Shown here: positions 22,311-34,279 of the stretch, piece after piece
Numbering within the stretch: position 1 is the stretch's first letter
Layout: each line of letters begins with the position of its first letter
Assembly (NCBI GenBank): GCA_002914805.1
Contig: JXTB01000124.1
Span: forward strand, 712,402 to 776,401
Direction of reading: 5' to 3'
From: Parasponia andersonii
Taxonomy: Eukaryota; Streptophyta; Magnoliopsida; Rosales; Cannabaceae
Length of the DNA stretch: 64,000 nt
Translations under genes and position numbers: made by a program
Notes under the pieces: generated by a model
What the model was told of the DNA's origin: nothing
The model's database searches: none
The model's input: the letters and a program-made list of their open reading frames with translations, nothing else

Positions 22311-25143
22311 TCAATTAACATTATGTAGAGAAATCTGAATTGCAGTATTAGACCTTGATTTAAGACTTGAAGCAGCTAGGCCTTGAAGCAGTGTCATGAC
22401 ATCGGCAGTATCATCGAGATAGTACTTAGCTTTGCTGGGTTTCTGGCCAACAGTGCATGCAAATATCTCAGGAACTGCAGGGAGCAATGAATTGGACACT
22501 ATGCTCGATATGCTTTCGAACATGTCCTCATCAGATCTATCGTCCCCAATGCACATTACAAAATCTACTGGCTTCCCGTGGTTGATCATCATAGAAAGAA
22601 CTTTATCTGCAACCAACCCTTTAGTAATTCCCTGCAGTGTTTATGAGCCAATATTAGATCCTCTTGGCAAATGAATAGAATAGAACTACTGAAAGGAAAA
22701 TGAGAAAGAACTTGTCCATACCTGTGGCTTTACTTCAACGATGTGCTGCCCCCTCTTAACAACTACAGGTTCATTTGCAAGGACATTTTCGAGATGATCC
22801 AATAGTTCCATAGCCTGGCAAGATCCGAAATAAGGATCAGCATCTTGATGGTGCCATACCAAGGCACTCTCCTTGGTCTCGATATAGGAGCCATCAGTTG
22901 CTTCTGTATACAATTTCATCACAGGTTCTGCAATTTGTTTCCAATCAAAATCTGCAGCTAGGGGACTGGTTTCCCAATCAGATTTACTACTCCATCTGTA
23001 AGAGCCAAAAGAAAACAAGGAGTTAATTCAGATTATCACATTTCTTGAAAACAGTCATCATCATAAACCATTTCAATATCACTTACAAGCTTAAAATAAG
23101 ACATTAATTTTTAACTAAGTAGCTAGAATGATGGAACTTAAAATCCTTGTATGTCAAAAGAACCTACCTAATGAAGTAACCATGCTCAGCCGCTATACCC
23201 AGATTCTCACATTGAGAAAACCACTCACCCAGAGAGTTCTTCCCTCTACCACTAACTATAAAAACTGTGTTCTTGGGGTCACTGCAAATATTGTTCAAAA
23301 CAGAAATGACTTCAGGACTTGGAGTTTTAGAGATCGAAGCTTGAGAAACCACTGTTCCATCGTAATCCAAAAAAATTGCTCTTCGACTAGTCCTCCTATA
23401 TGTGGAGAGAATATTGTCAATTGAAAGCTTCCTAAAACTTGGCGAAAGAGACAGAATTCTGAAACTTAGACCAAAACCAATTCCCCAACAGCGTTTACTG
23501 TAGTGATCTTTGCATGCTCGTTCCAAATCTAGGAAAAAGCTACGAGCCCAGTAAGCCACGTCATGGGAGCTAATGTATCGGTAGTGCTTCTCATGCCGCA
23601 AATGCTTCTCCACATCAGGCATTGTGATGGCGACATTTAGTGCATCAGCTACAGCATCTATGTCCCATGGATTCACCCTGATTGCTCCACTTAAAGACGG
23701 CGAACAACCAATGAACTCTGAAACAACAAGTGTACTAGTTCGAGGGGAATCAGAGGAAACGTTTAAAGCTTCGTCCATTTTTGGAGTTCCTTGCCTGCAT
23801 ATTGTATACTTGTAAGGCATTAAATTCATACCATCCCTAACAGCATTGACTATACAACACTCTGCCAAAGAATAATACGCAGTCTTTTCATATAGAGGAA
23901 CATTACGGTCAACTAAAATAATTGGTTCATAGCCTGGAAAACCAAAAATCTCATTTATTCTTCTAGCAGTCACGTATGTTTCCCTTTTGGCTTCCTGAAC
24001 ATCCTTCCCTGTGCTCCTTGCAGGATTTACAATTTGAACCAGGACTACTTTGCCAAGCAACTCCGGATGCTGCAACAAAAGCTGCTCCATTGCCAAAATC
24101 TTTAAACTGATGCCTTTAAAAATGTCCATGTCGTCAACACCTAAAATCAACTTTTTGCCCTTGAATTGTTCTTGAATCTCTTTAGCCTTCGCAGAAGATA
24201 ATGGGTGATTCAATGCGGATTCGAGTCGTCCCATATGAATCCCCACAGGCAGAATTTTAATGTTAACTCGCCGGCCAAAGTACTCAAGTCCAATGTGTCC
24301 CCTCTTGGATTCATACTCCAGGCCAAGCATTCTACTACAACAGGACAAAAAGTGGCGAGCATAATCGAATGTGTGGAAGCCAATCAAATCAGCATTCAGT
24401 AGTGCTCTCAGAATTTCATCTCTGACAGGTAGAGTTCGGTAGATTTCTGATGAGGGGAATGGACAATGGAGGAAAAAGCCAAGCTTTACCCGAGTGAAAT
24501 GCTTTCGCAAAAATGTAGGTAGAATCATAAGGTGGTAGTCATGCACCCATACATAATCATCTTCTGGATTGATCACCTCCATAACCTTATCTGCAAATAT
24601 CTTATTAGCAGAAACATAGGCCTGCCAAAGCTGCCGGTCAAAACGATTTCCATGGTCCAGGCACATGGGCAGCATATAATGGAAAATGGGCCACAAATAT
24701 TGCTTACAAAACCCATGATAATATTTCTTCTGAATGTCAGAAGGTAGGAAAGTGGGAATACAACTAAAATCTTCAAGCAGTTTCTGAGAAACTTCTTCTT
24801 GTTCACTTGAATCTACATCAACTTTCAGAGATCCTACGAAAACAGCCTTTGTACCAGAAGGAAAACCATCCTTGAATTGCAATGAAAGTGCATCCTCATC
24901 AAAACTAAAGCACCACTTCCCAGAAATCACATCCTTTTCAGCATGTATAGGCAGAAAATTTGTCACTACAATTATCTTTTCACAGCATTCAGGGGGCGGA
25001 GAGTCTAATCCTCCGCTGCCATCTATGTCAGACATAATTCCTCTAACAGTCATCAGTCTCGGAAGATTTCTAGGAGTCTGTGGAAAATTCATCATGTCCA
25101 CTGAGGCCAACTCCAACAAACTAATGCAAGATCTCGACAACAT
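22311..25143 (-). CDS. Class II trehalose-6-phosphate synthase/phosphatase-like protein (TPS8-11 group)
   Basis: Three coding exons on the minus strand (23168-25143, 22722-22995, 22631-22311) give 856 aa, the usual class II length. Introns are GT-AG, and the junctions restore GYFIR|WSSKSDW and VEVKPQ|GITKGLV. An N-terminal glycosyltransferase-20 domain (about residues 55-540) carries VWVHDYHLM, FHTFDYARHFLSCC and RDGMNL. A HAD phosphatase domain follows with DYDGT (about 593-597), SGRG, and GDDRSDED in the last exon. The N-terminal FPQTPRNLPRLMTV stretch is typical of the TPS8-10/11 branch; I do not choose a number. Class II proteins are thought to be regulatory and mostly lack measurable synthase activity, although their phosphatase motifs are conserved. 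They are linked to sugar and stress signalling through trehalose-6-phosphate and SnRK1. The start ATG follows a leader with its own intron and a candidate uORF (separate entries). No disruption was seen. Confidence 0.94.
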
Positions 25144-25228
25144 GATTGAGAATAACCTTTCTTTTTGTCAATTAGGCTATGAGTACTCGTGATGATGTAA
25201 GACCGCGAAAGTTTCTCCTGGAAATATC

Positions 25229-26717
25229 TCAAAGGCAGTAATCGGGAGTGTAGTTCCCAAGATCTGTAGAAAGAGCAAGAGAAAACACAGTTATAACAGC
25301 ATGTGAAAGTCAATGCTAATTCTAGAAATATGCAAATCGATAAACGTAAGTAAGATCAAATACTTTTAAGCGTTCATAGCATTTAGGAAACTATCACAAG
25401 AGTTCAAAACACAGACATATCAACAGAAAGACCAAAAATAAATAAATAAAAGCAACGAGTGGGAAAGTAATGCAAGGAATGAACATATCTACCCACAAAA
25501 CATACCTAACTTACTTTCATTAGCTAGGAAGAATCACTGAAAATCTGCTCTCATTATTTTAATATTCTTAGACTTTTAGAGGGAAGAATCAATGAAACTC
25601 TACTTCTATTTTTATAATATTCTTAGCCTTTTAGAAAGAAGCTCCATTAAGAATATTCCACTTTTCTCACAACTTAAGGATCAAAGGAAACTGATATAGA
25701 CAGTTGATCTTCAAGGAAATTACAACATGATTTTCTTATGCAATCCTTTCATATCATTTAATTCAAGGAAAGCAATTAAATCACCTTATCTGTCTTCTAA
25801 GTCAGGAATGTAAGGATATACCATAATTCTTAAATTACACTAGGCCAAAATATGGTTCATTTACCTTTTGCCCTTTTCAATTATAAGTCAAAAAAAAAAA
25901 TAAAATAAGAAAGAGCCAAAGTATACCTTCAAAGCACAACAATCATAGGAAAAAAAAAATTGTTCAATATTTTCCACATGCCTCCAACGTTTAGGCAGAT
26001 TTAAATTTCTGATAGAAGAAGAATCGATACTAAATCAGCTAATATCCAAATAATGGCCAAAAGGATAAAATTCAATTAATGCAATGGTATACCACATTCC
26101 TTATTCATGGTATGCTTATCTATAATTATTAATTGACATTCATACTCAAAAAAGACTATTTAAAAGTTAAAAACGACAACACACAACAATTACTTGTCAC
26201 GCAACTAATTCAAATTTCCAAATTTTTATAGGACCTCTGTTTGTTTCCCTGGAAAATAATTTTATGAAGCATTCAAAACTTTCTTTTTTTTTTTTTTTCA
26301 ATACTTAAGACTTATACCGATCCATATTTACAATGCAAAATGTGTAAAAATACAATCAGTACTTTAGAAAATTTTCATAGGTGTAAGCAAACACACCCTT
26401 TGAACATAAGATTTTAATCAAATTTTCTGTACAAACAAACAGAATAATGATTTAAAACAAAAATTAAAAAATAAAATCTAAAAAGTCCAAAATTTTAAAA
26501 CAAATTTTAAAACTATCAGAGAGAGAGAGAGAGAAAGAGAGAGGGAGAGAGAGAGTTAACCTGAAATGGGAAACTTTATGTGATCACAGCAAGGGAGGTA
26601 TCTCCTGTGAAAACACCAAAGACATATAAAAATCAAAGAACATAGTCGTGTTTGGCTTCCGAGAAAAAAAACGAAAAGGAAAAAGAAAACGAAAAAGAGA
26701 AGAAGCAGCTCAACCAT
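25229..26717 (-). CDS. Candidate peptide uORF in the TPS leader, split by the leader intron
   Basis: On the minus strand, a frame that is open through 26717-26561 runs up to a clean donor (TTTCAG|GTTAAC). It continues without a stop in the next exon from 25263 (after TTTCTACAG), ending at TGA 25231-25229. The first AUG in this frame gives 63 codons, and the last part reads RRYLPCCDHIKFPIS then DLGNYTPDYCL. The N-terminal half is encoded by a pyrimidine-rich run and is low complexity, so the true start may lie closer to RRYLPCC, perhaps after a further intron (TTTTCACAG near 26612). Its stop lies 85 nt before the main ATG. Plant class II TPS mRNAs are reported to carry conserved peptide uORFs (from memory). 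This would be one; the peptide could tune TPS translation. Confidence 0.5.
25264..26560 (-). other. Leader (5' UTR) intron of the TPS gene
   Basis: A donor CAG|GTTAAC (26561/26560) and an acceptor CTTTCTACAG|ATC (ending 25264) bracket about 1.3 kb of AT-rich sequence with no gene. Introns in the 5' leader are typical of class II TPS genes. It begins with a (CT)n run on the minus strand. A second donor, CTCTCT|GTAAGT near 26870, suggests an additional upstream leader exon. Confidence 0.65.
26518..26556. repeat. (GA)n-rich microsatellite
   Basis: A GA tract with few interruptions, directly inside the start of the leader intron. A second GA tract occurs at 26869-26888 next to a GTAAGT donor. 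Confidence 0.9.
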
Positions 26718-27061
26718 CACGAAAACTAATTCTTTTCCGAAAAGCCAGAAAAACCCGAGTGCCCATTTTTCATAATAAACTTTCTCGTAAACCAAACGGG
26801 CAGACCCTTTAAAATCCAGAAGAGAAAAAATGGAAAAATTCAGAGAAGGGTGTCAAAGAAAACTTACAGAGAGAGAGAGAGAGAGAGTTTATCCAAAGAA
26901 AGATAAATGTTACAGCATAAGTTAGTTTATATATTAAATACAAGATACTGAAGAGGGTGAGGTGTGTACCAGAATCAGAGTATATATGTTTTATATGGAA
27001 ATATATGTATGTATGTGTGTTAGGTTCGAAACCGGTGAGATTTGTGAGAGCTTTTATTAAT

Positions 27062-27214
27062 GGTTTCAAAACGGACCAATTTATTTAAAATAATATGTCA
27101 TATGCAAAGAAAATATTTTGGAAAGAAAATGAAGAATTTCGGGGAGACATTAATACTTATATTTGGTTCCGTTTGGTTTGATGTGTGTTAAACGGTGGAA
27201 TAAGATTCAACAAA

Positions 27215-27263
<49 letters not shown>

Positions 27264-30200
27264 AAACGTAGAAAGTCAAAAAAAAAAGAGTGAGAGTTTA
27301 CAAAATTGTTGGATTGCAACTCTTCTAGTTTGGTCTTACGTTATAGTCTTTACGGGATTTGTTCTTCTCACAAAATTGCATCTAGACTTCAACTTTATTG
27401 CAAAACTACCCTTCTAACTGTTCTTATGTGGATAAATCTAACTTCAAATTCTACAGTGAGAAAAGGAAAAAATGCAATTACATTTGTGTATAATTGTTAA
27501 CAAACACAATATCTTCCATTAAACTTAATTCTTTATGCATATTCTTATCTCAAGTATTGTATGAACTTTTATATAATAATGTGGCAAGTGAGTGTTAATT
27601 TTTTTAATTTGAATTTAATAACAGTTACCAATATATAAAAATTTTCGTTCAATGACTTAATCCGCGGCAATTTCCATCATTTATTGTCCAAGTCACTCTT
27701 AGATTATTGGTTGTACCAAGTAATAGGTTGAAATGATTTTCAATATAACAACTAATATCTTCAAGAGAATTTTTCTTTGATCTGAATTTTCCTAAAGTTT
27801 TTAAGTTTATCCAAAATTAGCCAAACCTCTTGGAAAGATAATTGTCAAAAATGGGAAGTCAAGTTCATTGAATGGGTAAAAAATGGTGACTAATTTGACT
27901 ATTTTCAACTATCAAAGTTTAGAAAAATGGAAACTTTTTGATTGTTTGATTACTCTCTAAATCTTACCAATGGATTTTTTTGGTTACCGAAAAACCTAAT
28001 TTATTTTTTACGTGCCACAAGGGCTGTCTTCATTGTCCACATAAAATAAGTTATCCTTAGAATAGTGTTATTTGTTGTTCCACCAACTAATTCCATTGTC
28101 CTTTAGTATTTAAATCGAGGTTTTTTTTTTTTTTTCGGAAAGTAGTATTTAAATCGAGTTGACCAACGACTATCCCTTCAAAGTTCAAACCTTAACCAAA
28201 AATATATGATATGCTTTCAGAATTGTATCTTGCAAATGGATAAACAAAGACTAGGGCCACAAATGTCATAACGTGGATATACGTTTTTCTAATCAGAAAC
28301 TAATAGTGGAAATTTGAACTAATCTATATATTCTCATAAATAAAGGCTTGGAGATTTAATAAATGAATGACATATCACCTAATAATAAACACTAATTTAA
28401 TAATATGGGACACTTGTACTAGGTAACTCATCAACTGGGGCAAGTATCCCTTGTTGTTACTCGAGCTTCAAAGATTCTTTTTATTATTACTACTATTATT
28501 AATTTTTGTCATCATTAAGAAGGAAAAAAAAAAAGAAAATCAAATTTAGGTGGAAGTAGAGTAATAACATTTTACCAATTATTACTGAAAAAAAGGCATA
28601 ACAGTTAGGATGTTTCTTATTTTCTTAATATTAAGATGCAACGATGCGTTTAGAATTTGATATTCAGTAAAAGATTTTAGTATCTGGTCGATCATTAGAT
28701 CTATGGCATTAGAGTGTCGTAGTAAAAATGAAAATTTAGTCTGTCTTTCAAGTGAAAATTGAGTCAAATTAAGCCGGTTCAATTCTATTAGTGAGCCTTA
28801 AGATTTCTAGAACAAACACTAGTTCTTCCATTTTATTGTCATTATTATTATTACAATCAAAATGCACAAAATGGTTTACGTCGAAAAACCAGTTCTTCCA
28901 TCTTTTTAATCCACTAACACATTATAGGGGGGGTAAAATCGTAAAGCACAATCCAGAAGGCAGGAACGGAAGGTGAAGTTGAGCTGTAAAGTTTGATAGA
29001 TCAACATTTAACAAATTTTCTAGTCATGAGAAACAAGAGTAAAAAGTTGTTAGGTTGGACGTTTTTAACGGCGGTTTCAAATAATAAATAAAAACGAAAA
29101 TAGATTAGAGGTAAACTAGTAACTTTATAAAATAAAATAAAATAAAAGTTATGGTCGGACAGCGTGATAGGCAGTGCTTGCGGCTCCTCGACCACGCTAT
29201 ACAGTTGTGTCTGTCTGTCTGTCATCCATCCAATTTGGATAAGATTAGATTCATAAATTGAGATTTTGAGATCCCATTTATTATTTCTTTCACTTTACGC
29301 CCTTTCTTCTTCACCAAACAAACCTTCATTTTTCTATTTTTATTTTTACTTTTTTTAATCTCTCCCTTCTAGAATGTTTAAAAAAAAAGTTTATCTCAAC
29401 TTTTTTTTTTTTTTTGTTTTTTTGGTCTCGTGCCTTCTTTTGGTAATTTGTTATCAAACTATATCCATTACCCATTTGTAAAAGCTACTTGTGTTATTTG
29501 ATTGACCACTCAACGTAATAAAGATTATTCCTTTGTTTTTCTTTTTTTCTTCTTTTTTTTTTTGTTGACTTGAAGTAGATGAAACGCAACAAATAAGAAT
29601 TAAGAAAGATTAATTGTAGTAGATAATGTAAATTAATAATTCCAAAAAAAATTTCGATTATTCCAAATCTCATGAATTAAAATAAAAAGAAAATGAAAAT
29701 ATTTTTTTTTCCTACAAAAAAATACTGGAATTGGATTATAGCTTGCAATATTGTTTATGAGTAAACTATTTGTTGTATGAAATGCGAACTTGTGCAGCCA
29801 GTTTTTCTTCTATCTGATTTTAGATCATTGTATATTTTTCAAGAATATGATGTTACTTATTAACAATTTTTTACTATACAAATCTTGTGAAATGATAATT
29901 TAAGGATTTTTAATATGAAAACTCTTGAAGTCCAACTAATTTAGTAAAATTAACTGTAATTTTTTTTTTTAAGAGCAGAATCTTTGATATTGAGAATATT
30001 AGTTATATTACACCTATTTATAATAGAAACATTACATGGTATAAAATCAAATGGCATAATTTATTCTAGAATCTCTCACTCTCTTTTCAAAACTATAAGA
30101 AGCTTATAGGAGAGGAAGAAGGTTTTGAGTTTTTTAGTAGATTCTGTTGCATATTATCTAATCCGCATGTCTCACTACCTAAATCATCATTTTTCACTAC

Positions 30201-30531
30201 TGACTAACGCCACTTGTTGTTACTCTTTTTCTAACTTCAAATACTTAAACATTATTTTTTGACTACTTTTCACACTATATTAACGACTCATAAAGTTTTT
30301 TTTTTAATAATTTAGATTACGTTATACACACTTAATTATATTATAATTTTTTAGTTTGGTTCTACTTTGTAACTAAAATCATGATTCAATTTTTAACTTG
30401 GTTATATAAAAATTATTGATTTTTTTTACATAACATGCATATGTTATTCAGATAATAATTTATTTTTAAATATGTAAAACTCATAATTATTATAAGGGAT
30501 ATTTTATATTTTAGGAATGAGCGTATACGTG

Positions 30532-30535
<4 letters not shown>
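27062..30535. other. AT-rich intergenic sequence upstream of the TPS gene
   Basis: It probably contains the TPS promoter at its left end. No other gene is seen. It includes a (GA)n tract at 27218-27261 and many A/T homopolymers. Confidence 0.5.
27218..27261. repeat. (GA)n microsatellite
   Basis: An uninterrupted GA dinucleotide tract of about 44 bp. Confidence 0.95.

Positions 30536-30579
<44 letters not shown>
30536..30579. repeat. (TA)n microsatellite
   Basis: A TA dinucleotide tract of about 44 bp that forms the left flank of the MITE that follows. Confidence 0.93.
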
Positions 30580-30582
<3 letters not shown>

Positions 30583-30820
30583 CACCAATCCAGTAGGTAT
30601 TTTTTTTTTACCTATGCATAGGTATCAATTTGGCCAATGAAAATTTAGCATGCACATTTTTTTATTGTAAAAAATAAGAGAGAGAAAGAGCATTAATGAT
30701 GCACATCTTTTTATACACTTCATTATAGCCATTGGATCACTATTAGATGGTGATCCAACGGCTAAAAAAAAAATACCTACCCATAAGTAAAGAAAAAAAA
30801 TACCTATTGGATTGACAACC
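30580..30820. mobile_element. MITE with imperfect terminal inverted repeats, inserted in a TA tract
   Basis: The left end reads GGGCACCAATCCAGTAGGTA followed by a T-run and ACCTATGCATAGGTA. The reverse complement of the right end reads GGTTGTCAATCCAATAGGTA followed by a T-run and a TATGGGTAGGTA stretch. TA repeats flank both sides, as expected for insertion at TA. There is no coding capacity. The TA target suggests a Tc1/mariner or Harbinger-type element. Confidence 0.65.
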
Positions 30821-31475
30821 ATATATATATATATATATAAAAGATATATGTCAAATTGTTGGGAAAGATTAGTATAATATTTGAAATTATAATTATATCC
30901 TTCGATTTTACACTATAAAAGCTTTTTTTTATAATTTAGAGTATCAAAACTCAAATTCTCTGCTAGAGGGTTTTGCTCTATTTAAATAAGTTCAAGTTAA
31001 TTTTACGGTTTCATCTTTAGAAGTTTTTGCATTAAATAGTTTAATTTGAATTTGTTTTTTTTTTAAGAGTAATATTAAAAGGCACGACAATAGCTCTGCA
31101 AACCAAGAAAGTTGTGGATTTTACAGGCAAGCTAAGAAGTAAGCTCTAATTCATACGTTTCTAATTAATAATGACAAAGTTCAATAGTTTTACTCTAAAA
31201 TGAGTTAAATAATGTCCTAACTAATATTTGGCCTCAGTGGATAAAAATGAATTTTGTTTTTTGAGTCTTTCTAAGAAATGGCCTTTTTTTAAAACTAATT
31301 TAAAAACTGGCCATCTTTTACACATATTTAATAAATAACTGTTTAATAATTTTATTTTGATTTTTAGTTGATCTATTTTTTTATAAATTAAATCAAATTT
31401 TGAAAAAGTAAATTAATTTTTTTAAAAAAATAAATCAATTTCAAAAAATAAATCAATATATTTTGTGTTAAGGTT
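30821..31475. other. AT-rich intergenic sequence
   Basis: No gene or clear repeat seen beyond a TA run at its left edge. Confidence 0.5.
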
Positions 31476-31941
31476 TATGCCCTAAAAGCATGTATATTTT
31501 GGATATTTGTTGAATTAATAAAATGACATTTTTCTATTTGAATTTGTGCATAATTGGTATACCATTAAATATTAGAAAATTTATGATTTATTTATGTGAC
31601 CATAAATTTAGCATATAAGTGTTATATGCATAAGGATTAAATTTATGGATAATAAACTAAATATAGTTCGTAATAATTAATTAAAATTTGAGATCTTTAA
31701 TTAAATATTATTAGTACGGTCTATTAACATTGAGAATGTAATAGTCTTATCCGGACTATTGATGTGTTGACATCACAATGGAGATACTTTATATAATTTG
31801 ATTATATAGGACTGGACCAGACATAATTTGAATCTCACATAAATTTCATTAACTGTTGAGAGTTCAAATAATGTCACTAGATGATCATATGTAGATCAAT
31901 CTTAATCCTGAGTAGTTATAGACTCCTATTTATAACATTAT
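31476..31941 (+). mobile_element. Copia-type LTR running into the assembly gap
   Basis: It begins TGTTAAGGTTTATGCCCTAA and continues through TTAATCCTGAGTAGTTATAGACTCCTATTTAT just before the N run. This opening and these internal words are typical of a common plant copia LTR. The rest of the LTR, and perhaps an internal region, is lost in the gap, so solo versus full element cannot be decided. Confidence 0.6.
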
Positions 31942-32642
31942 NNNNNNNNNNNNNNNNNNNNNNNNNNNNNNNNNNNNNNNNNNNNNNNNNNNNNNNNNNN
32001 NNNNNNNNNNNNNNNNNNNNNNNNNNNNNNNNNNNNNNNNNNNNNNNNNNNNNNNNNNNNNNNNNNNNNNNNNNNNNNNNNNNNNNNNNNNNNNNNNNNN
32101 NNNNNNNNNNNNNNNNNNNNNNNNNNNNNNNNNNNNNNNNNNNNNNNNNNNNNNNNNNNNNNNNNNNNNNNNNNNNNNNNNNNNNNNNNNNNNNNNNNNN
32201 NNNNNNNNNNNNNNNNNNNNNNNNNNNNNNNNNNNNNNNNNNNNNNNNNNNNNNNNNNNNNNNNNNNNNNNNNNNNNNNNNNNNNNNNNNNNNNNNNNNN
32301 NNNNNNNNNNNNNNNNNNNNNNNNNNNNNNNNNNNNNNNNNNNNNNNNNNNNNNNNNNNNNNNNNNNNNNNNNNNNNNNNNNNNNNNNNNNNNNNNNNNN
32401 NNNNNNNNNNNNNNNNNNNNNNNNNNNNNNNNNNNNNNNNNNNNNNNNNNNNNNNNNNNNNNNNNNNNNNNNNNNNNNNNNNNNNNNNNNNNNNNNNNNN
32501 NNNNNNNNNNNNNNNNNNNNNNNNNNNNNNNNNNNNNNNNNNNNNNNNNNNNNNNNNNNNNNNNNNNNNNNNNNNNNNNNNNNNNNNNNNNNNNNNNNNN
32601 NNNNNNNNNNNNNNNNNNNNNNNNNNNNNNNNNNNNNNNNNN
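31942..32642. other. Assembly gap (N)
   Basis: 701 unknown bases. The number is the scaffold spacing and may not equal the real length. Any frame reported across it is meaningless. Confidence 1.
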
Positions 32643-32834
32643 TTGATAATGATCTTCATATTTAATGTCAATATATTCTCTAAACCTTACTCCTTAGTAG
32701 CATTAGTACGTTAAATGCAGAAAAGTTATTTGGTACATAATGCATATTAAAGAAAATTAGAAGTTGATTGTTTAGGCTTCTTTATCATTTTCTCTTTTAT
32801 TTTAAAAATATAAAAACATCTAAAAGGATGATTA

Positions 32835-33315
32835 CATATTTATATCTTGCATTTTGAAAATTTGTTAGTTTATACTTTCTATTTTGGTTATTATCAAATA
32901 TTAATTTTTAAATTTAAACCTTATAATTAATTTATAATCAAACATCAATTTAACTAATATGTTTACCAAAATATTCTTTAAATTTTAAATATATTTATTT
33001 AAAAAGAAGTTCAAATTTAGAACTTATCTAAAATTGACTAATATGTATAAATCCTAAATATGTATAGGTTTTTGTTTGTTTAATTTTTATTTAATATTTT
33101 GTCTATTAATTATTAATTTTAATTAGTTTTAAATTTAAACTAACTATTAAAAAATATACATACATAAAGTTTAAAAGGGTGTTTTAGTAAACTCAATAGT
33201 CAAAATCAATGCTTGACCCATAAAAGATATCGAATTTGAAACTTAGTATTGATAATAACCAAAGTACAATGTATAATTTAAACAAGTAGTCCAAACACAA
33301 TGTATAAAAATATAA
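32835..33315. mobile_element. AT-rich inverted-repeat element, copy 1
   Basis: The left end (TTTATACTTTCTATTTTGGTTATTATCAA) is mirrored at the right end, whose reverse complement reads TATACATTGTACTTTGGTTATTATCAA after a TATACATTGTGTTTGGACTA opening. The interior is AT-rich with further paired words. It is related to elements at 36890 and 46290. Confidence 0.5.
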
Positions 33316-33525
33316 TTAACTATAAAATCATTGAGAAACTTTTAAAACAATAGTATTAGAAGCCATATGTACCATAAGTAGTGTAAATCATGCATAAGTG
33401 TTGAAAACCCCCGCTCGAATATAGGGTTGTGATTTGTAGTACAATTTAGTAGCTTACATCAAAATTTTATTTAGCAAAAGAAAAACTATTGGTAATATCT
33501 AAGCATCTAATGATGACAATTCTTT

Positions 33526-34055
33526 TAGGGCCGGTAATTTATATTATTATATCATGTTTGGTCGATATGATTACGATACAATAACACTCTAATACGAACA
33601 TGAGATGATTAATAAATATGTTAATAGCCTAAATTTGAATATGATACGATTAATATACGTGTAACATGATATGATATGTGCAACTCGTTTAATAAATATG
33701 TTATGTATCATATTCTGACGTATTTGATATGATTATTTGAAATTGATACGATTATTCAAATTTCATACAGTTGAACATTAATTAATTCAACTAAAAACAT
33801 ATAAATATATTTGAAATTAATCAAAATTATATTTAAAATATTTTATAAATTTAACATATTTGTGTCGTAATGACATGACACGAAAATGACTCGTTAAATT
33901 AAACTAATTATATAGGTCATTTTTCGGATTGAACAAATGACTCGAAATTCACTCATTTATTATTAGTATTACACGTGTCAATTTAAAATTAACATAAAAA
34001 TTAAAAAAATCTTTTAAATTAATTTATTTACGTCGTATAAAAAATTACAGCCCTA
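33526..34055. mobile_element. hAT-like MITE
   Basis: The terminal inverted repeats are TAGGGCCGGTAATTT at the left and TAGGGCTGTAATTTTT as the reverse complement of the right end. The interior carries the words CATGACACGAAAATGACTCGTTAA and repeats of ATGATACGATTA. Such TAGGG-ended, AT-rich elements are common non-autonomous hAT derivatives in eudicots. The flanking 8-bp duplication expected for hAT is only weakly visible. Confidence 0.6.
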
Positions 34056-34279
34056 ATATTCTAAATAATTGTGACACTTTAATTATCGTTGTACAAGTCC
34101 ACTTCCAAAATTTTGCCAGGGAAGAGAACTGTTGGTACTGGCATCCGAGTTCCGACTACAGAGGGAGTGGCAGGGATGTATTTACCATAAGATATAGGCC
34201 CATTTTTAAAGTTTGGCAGTCTAACGTGGATAAAATTCAGGGGACAAGCAAAGGATCTTTGAAACGCCTTTATCATAAT

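Noticed and set aside
26809..27069. 86-codon minus-strand frame upstream of the TPS leader
   Set aside because: Ser/Leu/Phe-rich translation of a GA/CT tract and AT-rich sequence; probably leader or promoter.
31881..32714. Long frames on both strands over the N run
   Set aside because: They exist only because N codons contain no stops.
34079..34276. 65-codon minus-strand frame with a composed-looking C-terminus
   Set aside because: No recognisable family, no splice partners, and it ends in AT-rich repeat sequence; not enough to call a gene fragment.
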